Source: JAWXBG01 sp044375415 (GTDB lineage Bacteria > Bacteroidota > Bacteroidia > Flavobacteriales_D > Sanyastnellaceae). Taken from it: a DNA stretch of 13,198 nt. The DNA lies in NCBI GenBank assembly GCA_044375415.1, contig JBILMS010000075.1:1-13198 (forward strand), written 5' to 3'. The position numbers and the translations under genes are program-made. The notes below the pieces were generated by a model. The model ran no database searches. It was not told the DNA's origin and worked only from the letters and a program-made list of their open reading frames with translations. Each line of letters begins with the position of its first letter. The first letter of the stretch is position 1. Shown here in pieces: positions 7,984-13,198 of this stretch.

Positions 7984-8783
7984 TGTTTTATATACTACAT
8001 ACTTCCTGGGTAGTCCTTTTGATCTATACGGGAGTATGTGTCGTGTATTTTTTTATTCAAGAAAATTTCATTTTTGTCCCAACCCTTCCCGGGGAACCCT
8101 TTGAACCCAAGTTGCCAACACCCTGTGAAGAGTTTTTTATAGAAACTCCTCATGGCGGTAAAATCCATACACTTTTATTAAAAGCGGATAAACCAAAGGG
8201 CCTCATTTTTTACTTGCATGGCAACACCGGAAGTTTGAAGAGATGGCAGTTTATGGCCGAAGAATTATGTGGTTTCGGTTGGGATGTTTTTGTAATTGAT
8301 TATCGTGGGTATGGTCAAAGTAAAGGCCCGAGAACAGAAGCCTTTATGCACAGAGATGTTGAAGAGTGTTTTGATTTTATTTCGGAAAAGTATCAGGAAA
8401 AACCTCTTGTCATTTACGGGCGATCATTAGGGACAGGTTTTGCGGTTCGTCTTGCCGCCAGAAGAAAGGCACGTTTATTAATTCTCGAAACCCCTTTTTC
8501 CAATTTTATAGATGTGGCCAAACATTATATTCCTTTTTTGCCCGTAAGAATATTATTGCGATATAGATTTCAAAACGATTTTTTCATTCAGCATTTACAC
8601 TGCCCGGCAGTTATTTTTCATGGTACAAAAGACAAAATCGTTCCTTACACAAGTGCATTAAAATTGTATAAGGCCGGCGAAAAGAAAGTAGCCATCGATA
8701 TGATTACAATAGTTGGAGGAAGACACAGTAATCTAAATTCGTTTCCTGTTTTTAGAGAGAAGTTGAAAGAGTTGTTGTACTAG
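7983..8783 (+). CDS. Membrane-anchored alpha/beta hydrolase, ABHD13/BEM46-like
   Basis: 266 residues from ATG 7983. Residues 8-25 form one hydrophobic segment (WVVLLIYTGVCVVYFFI), a likely N-terminal membrane anchor. The hydrolase core follows: HGNTG (79-83) as the oxyanion-hole region, DYRGYGQSKG (106-115), the nucleophile elbow GRSLGTG with Ser148, Asp217 in HGTKDKIVP, and His248 in GGRHSNL, giving a complete Ser-Asp-His triad. The order fits the ABHD12/ABHD13/BEM46-like serine hydrolases, some of which act on lipids; the substrate here is unknown. The ATG overlaps the upstream TGA by one base (TGATG), so translation is probably coupled to the E1 gene. An upstream TTG at 7980 would add one residue and is less likely. 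A terminator follows 15 bp after the stop. Confidence 0.9.
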   Translation: MFYILHTSWVVLLIYTGVCVVYFFIQENFIFVPTLPGEPFEPKLPTPCEEFFIETPHGGKIHTLLLKADKPKGLIFYLHGNTGSLKRWQFMAEELCGFGWDVFVIDYRGYGQSKGPRTEAFMHRDVEECFDFISEKYQEKPLVIYGRSLGTGFAVRLAARRKARLLILETPFSNFIDVAKHYIPFLPVRILLRYRFQNDFFIQHLHCPAVIFHGTKDKIVPYTSALKLYKAGEKKVAIDMITIVGGRHSNLNSFPVFREKLKELLY

Positions 8784-8798
8784 AAAATAGATCAATGA

Positions 8799-8827
8799 AA
8801 AAGGCCATTCGCAATGAATGGCCTTTT
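8799..8827. terminator. Bidirectional intrinsic terminator between convergent genes
   Basis: A 12-bp perfect inverted repeat (aaaaggccattc / gaatggcctttt) encloses a 5-base loop. It has A residues on the left and T residues on the right, so it can work on both strands. It lies between the stop of the hydrolase (8783) and the stop of the lysyl-oxidase-like gene (8851). Confidence 0.88.
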
Positions 8828-8850
8828 AATTTTATAGTGGTTCGTTCCGT

Positions 8851-11800
8851 TTAATTGCACTGAGCTCCATAAGCTCCTAAGAACACAAGTAGGTCTGTTG
8901 TATTTACAAATCCGTCATTGTTCAAATCAGGTGCACCACATGCTCCAACACATCCGTATGCCCCTAAGAAAATTAACATGTCGGAAGCTCCAACAATTCC
9001 ATCATTGTTAAAATCGGCAGCACATGTAATTTCCGGCACGGTTTGACAAGGACCATATTCCACAAGAGTGTTGTGTATGGATAAATCAATTGCATCTATG
9101 ATTTCGGCAATACACACTTCAGTACTGGTAAGATCTGTGTAATACACCCTCATAAAAGCAGTCGGATCATAGAATTTTGGAACAAATGTATTGTTGTGGC
9201 TAATCGATGAAACGCGCACTCCACCTATGGCACCATGCAAATGCGGCTGCCAATCGTTGAACGGCAACAATGAAGTTACGCTAGCAATGGTGAGGCCCGA
9301 TAAGTCAAACTGAAAACCGAATACTTCATTATCCGGATTAAGGATTGTAATGTCCACGTAGCCTTCAGTAGTGTTAATTTCACCCACTCCGAAAGTAACT
9401 GTTTCTGCAGTGTTCACAATTTCATCATCCCATGGACAAGGTTCAATTTGTGAAGCGGGTATACCAAGGTCTTCTTGACCGTGAATGCACACCTCCAAAT
9501 ATGCAGCATCAGCCGAGCTGATCATTCCATCGTTATTTAGATCTGTACAAGTTGAAACAGGAATGCTGTTATCAAGTGTTCCCAAAAGATACTCGTGTAC
9601 ATCCGAATATTCAAGCAATAGGTTTCCGTCCAAATCTGCACGTTTTACCATACCGGGACAGTTGCCTTGACAGTCAGGGTAACTCGTTCCGAAAGGAATG
9701 TTCAGACAGTCGAGAATTTGAGGGCATGTATTTACATTTTTAGTGAAATTGATGATGTTATTGTTTGCGTCTCTGTCAAAATGAACACACACTTGAGCGA
9801 AATTATTGTCGTAACGAAGCTCATAATGTCCGGCTTGATCTGGGCTTTGATCCCAGTTTGTGCGAACAACAAGGAAGTAATCTCCGGCCGGTACATCTGT
9901 AATATCTATCCACTGACAAGCAAGGCCTGAACTATAGATATCACCACAACCTGCGGTGATCCCCATGTTTCCGCAACCATACTTAGCTGTTCCACCGCCA
10001 CTGCATTCTAAGTCTAGAACGCAGAATCCATTTTTAAAACCAATTTGTGGCATTGGGTTTCCTAATTGATCATATAAAAGATATTCGGCATAACCCTCGT
10101 AATGATAGTGATTGTGGCATTCGTCCCACTCAAATTGACTGTTTCCCGCGTTTGGAACTCCGATGAAATAGTCTTGATTTCCGATATTCTGAATAGTTGT
10201 GGTAAATCTTAGTACTTGTCGTGTTCCAAAACCTTGAGCGCAGCCTTCGTTAATTAGACAGTTGTCAGTTACGTTGATATTCGTACTGTATAGCGAGTTA
10301 TACACGACGTCCTCCCGAATCAAAAGATCCGGTCCGAGATCGCTGCAATTTGGATCATCATTGTAGAAGCAAGGAGCCGGAATTTCGGCAATGGGTAAGT
10401 AATTACAAGCTAATACATCCATGCATCCTTCTACAGGACCGATGTATTCGATCATCGCATCAAAAGGATCGAGACCGCAAGAACCGCCGCTATCTCCAAT
10501 ACGGATATAATAAGTTTGGCCCGCAGCAAGAAGTGTGGTCACTTCTGCTTGAACACCACATAAGTCATCATTGTATGTATGGGTTGCCGCATTCGAGTCA
10601 TCGAAGTTGGCCATTACGCAGTAGTCATATACCCAGATGCGCGTATCGCATGTAGCCATGTCGCAGGTAGTAATTCTGTACTGACCATTTGCATCGGGCG
10701 TAAATTCATACCAGGAGTTAGGGATAGGAACGGTAAAGGTTCCAAGTGTCGCAGTAATTGGGGAATCGCAAGAGGATCCCGGAGGACAATTTACCGGAAC
10801 CGATTCTCCCGAGCCATAGTCTCCACCTGTATGAATAACCACTCCATCAACCGTAATAGAGTATGAACCGATTCCATAACCACAGCAGATACCATCTCCA
10901 AAAGAGTCGGAGATATTAAACTGGTGACAATTTGCGGCGATACATAGTGTAGCTCCCGCACTTCCACCTGAAGCAACCGTGGTTCCACCTTCGTCAGTTA
11001 AGACCCATGAAATTTCTCCGGGATAGTTATCAGGGACGATGGTTATCTGCACCAAACTTCCACCGGAGACAACGACATTTTGATTTTGAGTATTTGATCC
11101 ACCGAAAGGATCGGTTACGGTGAGTGAAGCAGCGTACAAACCATCACCCGGGAAGATTACGCTTGGATTTTGAGCACTGCTCGTAGATGGCGTGCCATCG
11201 GGAAAAGACCACAACCATCCGGTTACATTACCCGTGCTAGTATCCTCAAAGTTCACTTCGTATGCACTACAATTTGCCGAAGCAGAATGAGTAAAAGATG
11301 CAACTAGAGGAGGGTATGTGCACGAACCATCGTCGGTGGCAGCGCAAGCAGAATAATTAGTGGCATTTGGATCTGTACATCCACTTGCACCAACACCGAT
11401 AATCTGTATGGTAAAGGCGCCCGTTTGTTGCTGATAACCTGCGGCTTGGATCAAATAAGTATTTCCGGCCGTGAGTTGATTGCAATTCAGAACCAAAATG
11501 GAAGAATAATTAGATCCTGATAAATCGTCGTTGCAGCCAATAAGAGCGCCTGTGCAAGTAGCTCTTACTCCAATTCGCGTATCAGTTAAGCTTCCAAGAG
11601 TGGTAGTAATAGTAACCTCTCCACCCGGATATACGAAACTGTACCAAACATCCTTGGGAGTTAGGCCGCCACCACAGGTTAGATTTGGACCATTAACTAC
11701 AGTTCCAACATTGGTTCCACTGATTGATCCTCCGTTTACGACTAACGAGGTAGCATTTTGACATTGGTCGTTCGATGGTTGAGCGTAAACATGAATAGTT

Positions 11801-11853
11801 GAAAACAATAGGAAGGCTACAAAAGCAGCTCCGAAGCGTAAATAATTAATCAT
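8851..11853 (-). CDS. Secreted multidomain protein with lysyl-oxidase-like (copper amine oxidase) domain and dockerin/cohesin-like modules
   Basis: 1000 residues with a clear signal peptide (1-25, ending HVYAQ). In order: a PPC-like beta domain (28-152); the Cys-rich linker GCTDPNATNYSACAATDDG (159-177); a PKD domain (183-263); a beta domain with FGDGICCGYG (265-355); a second PPC-like domain (363-471) and Cys-rich linker (477-499); a lysyl-oxidase-like domain (about 505-695); a dockerin-like pair (738-758, 770-790); a cohesin-like domain (815-930); and a C-terminal dockerin-like pair (944-999) with FLGAYG twice. Lysyl oxidases oxidatively deaminate primary amines, classically peptidyl lysine. 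Putative copper ligands are His580, His582 and His584; the cofactor residues align to Lys607 and Tyr640. No type IX secretion C-terminal domain is recognisable after the last dockerin-like unit. The substrate is unknown. It has its own promoter and a terminator. Confidence 0.85.
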   Translation of the reverse strand: MINYLRFGAAFVAFLLFSTIHVYAQPSNDQCQNATSLVVNGGSISGTNVGTVVNGPNLTCGGGLTPKDVWYSFVYPGGEVTITTTLGSLTDTRIGVRATCTGALIGCNDDLSGSNYSSILVLNCNQLTAGNTYLIQAAGYQQQTGAFTIQIIGVGASGCTDPNATNYSACAATDDGSCTYPPLVASFTHSASANCSAYEVNFEDTSTGNVTGWLWSFPDGTPSTSSAQNPSVIFPGDGLYAASLTVTDPFGGSNTQNQNVVVSGGSLVQITIVPDNYPGEISWVLTDEGGTTVASGGSAGATLCIAANCHQFNISDSFGDGICCGYGIGSYSITVDGVVIHTGGDYGSGESVPVNCPPGSSCDSPITATLGTFTVPIPNSWYEFTPDANGQYRITTCDMATCDTRIWVYDYCVMANFDDSNAATHTYNDDLCGVQAEVTTLLAAGQTYYIRIGDSGGSCGLDPFDAMIEYIGPVEGCMDVLACNYLPIAEIPAPCFYNDDPNCSDLGPDLLIREDVVYNSLYSTNINVTDNCLINEGCAQGFGTRQVLRFTTTIQNIGNQDYFIGVPNAGNSQFEWDECHNHYHYEGYAEYLLYDQLGNPMPQIGFKNGFCVLDLECSGGGTAKYGCGNMGITAGCGDIYSSGLACQWIDITDVPAGDYFLVVRTNWDQSPDQAGHYELRYDNNFAQVCVHFDRDANNNIINFTKNVNTCPQILDCLNIPFGTSYPDCQGNCPGMVKRADLDGNLLLEYSDVHEYLLGTLDNSIPVSTCTDLNNDGMISSADAAYLEVCIHGQEDLGIPASQIEPCPWDDEIVNTAETVTFGVGEINTTEGYVDITILNPDNEVFGFQFDLSGLTIASVTSLLPFNDWQPHLHGAIGGVRVSSISHNNTFVPKFYDPTAFMRVYYTDLTSTEVCIAEIIDAIDLSIHNTLVEYGPCQTVPEITCAADFNNDGIVGASDMLIFLGAYGCVGACGAPDLNNDGFVNTTDLLVFLGAYGAQCN
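8857..9642 (-). other. C-terminal dockerin-like / cohesin-like / dockerin-like module
   Basis: Residues 738-790 hold two calcium-loop repeats (ADLDGNLLLEYSDVHEYLLG; DLNNDGMISSADAAYLEVCI). Residues about 815-930 form a beta-sandwich that resembles cohesin-like domains (VDITILNPDNEVFGFQFDLS). Residues 944-999 hold two more loops (ADFNNDGIVGASDMLIFLG; DLNNDGFVNTTDLLVFLG). The dockerin loops are clear; the cohesin-like assignment is tentative. Confidence 0.6.
9769..10341 (-). other. Lysyl-oxidase-like catalytic domain (residues 505-695)
   Basis: Three blocks match animal lysyl oxidase in order and spacing. The copper site FEWDECHNHYH (574-584) corresponds to the W-x-W-x-x-C-H-x-H-Y-H block. GFKNGFCVLD (605-614) corresponds to the segment with the cofactor lysine. 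GITAGCGDIYSSGLACQWID (631-650) corresponds to the segment with the cofactor tyrosine, followed by ITDVPAGDY. Lys607 lies 23 residues after the last His and Tyr640 lies 33 after Lys607; human LOX, from memory, has 24 and 35. Confidence 0.85.
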
Positions 11854-11882
11854 GGAATTACTCGGTTTAGGTTTGACTAGTA

Positions 11883-11910
11883 CAAAAATAGTCTAATAAA
11901 ATTTTATCAA
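11883..11910 (-). promoter_or_regulatory. Bacteroidota-type promoter of the lysyl-oxidase-like gene
   Basis: On the minus strand TATTTTTG (11890 to 11883) matches the -7 element TAnnTTTG exactly, and TTG (11910 to 11908) lies 17 bases upstream as the -33 element. Transcription would begin near 11878, giving a leader of roughly 25 bases before the ATG at 11853. Confidence 0.65.
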
Positions 11911-12214
11911 GTTATGATTTTGGTTGGTGCTTCGTTCAAAATAAGTAGGTAGTTTGCTATATGTTCACAGGCATTAAATACTTGATAGTAATATCATTAA
12001 CAAATTTTGAATTCGTTTGGAATCCAAGAATCCTGTATTTCCTTGAATTACCCACTTTGCAGCCTTTTCGGTTTGCTACGATGTTGAAAAAAGAGAATAG
12101 CCGTGTTTTTTGAAGGCTTAGGTGTCTTATTTTCGCGTCGCCTTGTGAATTATAGGGAGAAGCAACCGTATCCCGTCCATATCCGACTTACATAATAGAA
12201 CTATATTAGTAGAC
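11911..12214. other. Intergenic region between two divergent secreted-protein genes
   Basis: About 300 bp with no supported gene. A possible plus-strand promoter for the gene at 12215 is TATTTTCG (12128-12135, one mismatch to TAnnTTTG), with TTG at 12110-12112, but the 15-base spacing is short. No riboswitch, tRNA or clear operator was recognised. Confidence 0.45.
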
Positions 12215-13198
12215 ATGTTAAGAACTTTAAAAGGACTCGCATTTACAGTGATTCTGTTGTCAACCGTTATGGCTAAGGCTCAGTTGGCAGCAAATCCGGT
12301 GTGTATAGTTATGACGCCTCATTACGAGGCTCCATATTCAGAAAATTTACCCGGTTGTGGACCCACCATCATAGACCTCGAAGGGTATGTCACCTATGAT
12401 ATTTACTTAGTTCTTGAAGATGCAATCGATGAGATTCAAGCAATCTTTGGTAATGATCCCTTCGGTAATGCTAATGAATGTCCCCCGGACATTTTGGACA
12501 TGTACATCAATACAACTTGTAATGTATTCCAGCATCCACTTGCGGGATTTACGGTAATGGAAAATCAATGTGCCTTTCAGCCATTTTATCAAGCTATGGT
12601 TTGGGATTCCTTCATTACCATTGGCTACACGTGCAATGAGGGGACGAACATCCCACTGTTTTTTATTGCCAACTCAGGTATGGCAGCATGCGAACCTTTA
12701 GCCATTGAAAATTTTGAAGGACCTGATGACTGCAATTTATTTGATGGAGGAGATTTGCTAATAGATTCGAATGCAATTTTTTCGGCCGAAGGGGTTCCGG
12801 CGGGACCTGATAATAAAGTTTTGGTTGCTCGCATAACTACATGTGGTGACATTTGTTTTAATTTCGGAGTGCAAATGTTAGATGATGGTGTACCTGGGGA
12901 TGTTATCTACTACGAATCCGGTTCAATCAACGTTTGTCAGCAAAACCCGTGTACCAATTTTCCGATGACAAACTTTGGTCTGGAGGATGCAAACTGTTTC
13001 GGTGAAGAGAATGTCCTCACATTTGAAGAGGGTGGATTTGGATTCACTAACTACCAACTTCACGATGAACTTAGCGATGCAGTGATCAGTTCTTATGATG
13101 AGATCACCGGCGACTTGATTATTGATGACTTAATCCCTGGTGATTACTACATGAGTATGATCGACAGCGTAGGATGTCGCGATACATCTCTTGTTTTC
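12215..13198 (+). CDS. Secreted cysteine-rich, acidic protein of unknown function, C-terminus cut by window edge
   Basis: An open frame of 328 codons runs from ATG 12215 to the window end without a stop. Residues 1 to about 22 form a signal peptide (MLRTLKGLAFTVILLSTVMA, then KAQ). The mature part is acidic and rich in cysteine (for example CGPTIID, NECPPDI, TTCNVF, TTCGDICFNFG, CQQNPC), suggesting disulfide-bonded extracellular domains. A GYVTYDIYLVLEDAIDEI...FGNDPFGN segment near residues 57-86 resembles a beta domain often found at the start of large Bacteroidota surface proteins. The last visible segment (DLIPGDYYMSMIDSVGC, near the window end) looks like the end of a repeated Ig-like or SprB-type extracellular unit. 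Only one lysine is visible after the signal peptide. It is divergent from the lysyl-oxidase-like gene. The function is not recognised; a large adhesin-like protein is the most likely identity. Confidence 0.8.
   Translation, partial: MLRTLKGLAFTVILLSTVMAKAQLAANPVCIVMTPHYEAPYSENLPGCGPTIIDLEGYVTYDIYLVLEDAIDEIQAIFGNDPFGNANECPPDILDMYINTTCNVFQHPLAGFTVMENQCAFQPFYQAMVWDSFITIGYTCNEGTNIPLFFIANSGMAACEPLAIENFEGPDDCNLFDGGDLLIDSNAIFSAEGVPAGPDNKVLVARITTCGDICFNFGVQMLDDGVPGDVIYYESGSINVCQQNPCTNFPMTNFGLEDANCFGEENVLTFEEGGFGFTNYQLHDELSDAVISSYDEITGDLIIDDLIPGDYYMSMIDSVGCRDTSLVF

Overview
The window looks like chromosomal DNA of a member of the Bacteroidota, most likely a Flavobacteriia-type marine or aquatic bacterium. 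The signs are moderate to low GC, two good matches to the Bacteroidota promoter -7 element TAnnTTTG (before the genes at 5968 and 11853), an alpha/beta-fused 2-oxoacid dehydrogenase E1, and large cysteine-rich secreted proteins with PKD, dockerin-like and 'GCTDPxAxNY' modules. I see no rRNA, tRNA, CRISPR array, insertion sequence or phage gene.

Layout. (1) 1-2100, minus: 5' part of a secreted protein with a small beta-rich domain followed by TPR-like repeats and a charged coiled coil; its C-terminus is outside the window. (2) 2173-3306 plus and 3309-4868 minus: two unrelated FAD flavoproteins, a DAO-family oxidoreductase and a COG2509-type dehydrogenase, convergent and only 2 bp apart. (3) 5048-5620, minus: a basic protein with four KKRGPKP (AT-hook-like) motifs and a probable winged-helix C-terminus, ending in a clear intrinsic terminator. 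(4) 5968-7983 and 7983-8783, plus: an E1 alpha/beta fusion translationally coupled by TGATG to a membrane-anchored alpha/beta hydrolase. (5) 8851-11853, minus: a 1000-residue secreted protein carrying a lysyl-oxidase-like domain, separated from the hydrolase by a bidirectional terminator. (6) 12215 to the window end, plus: N-terminal part of another secreted cysteine-rich protein, divergent from the lysyl-oxidase-like gene.

The most notable element is the lysyl-oxidase-like domain. The three copper-ligand histidines and both residues that form the lysine tyrosylquinone cofactor in animal lysyl oxidase can be placed, in a protein that has only six lysines in total. It sits in a mosaic of PKD, PPC-like, dockerin-like and cohesin-like modules, which suggests an extracellular or surface copper amine oxidase rather than an intracellular enzyme.

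The genes do not form one obvious pathway. The E1 fusion belongs to central or branched-chain 2-oxoacid metabolism, and its E2 and E3 partners are not here. The secreted proteins are cell-envelope or extracellular factors. Two start codons need care: the E1 and hydrolase frames can be extended to TTG codons, but ATG codons at 5968 and 7983 are better supported.
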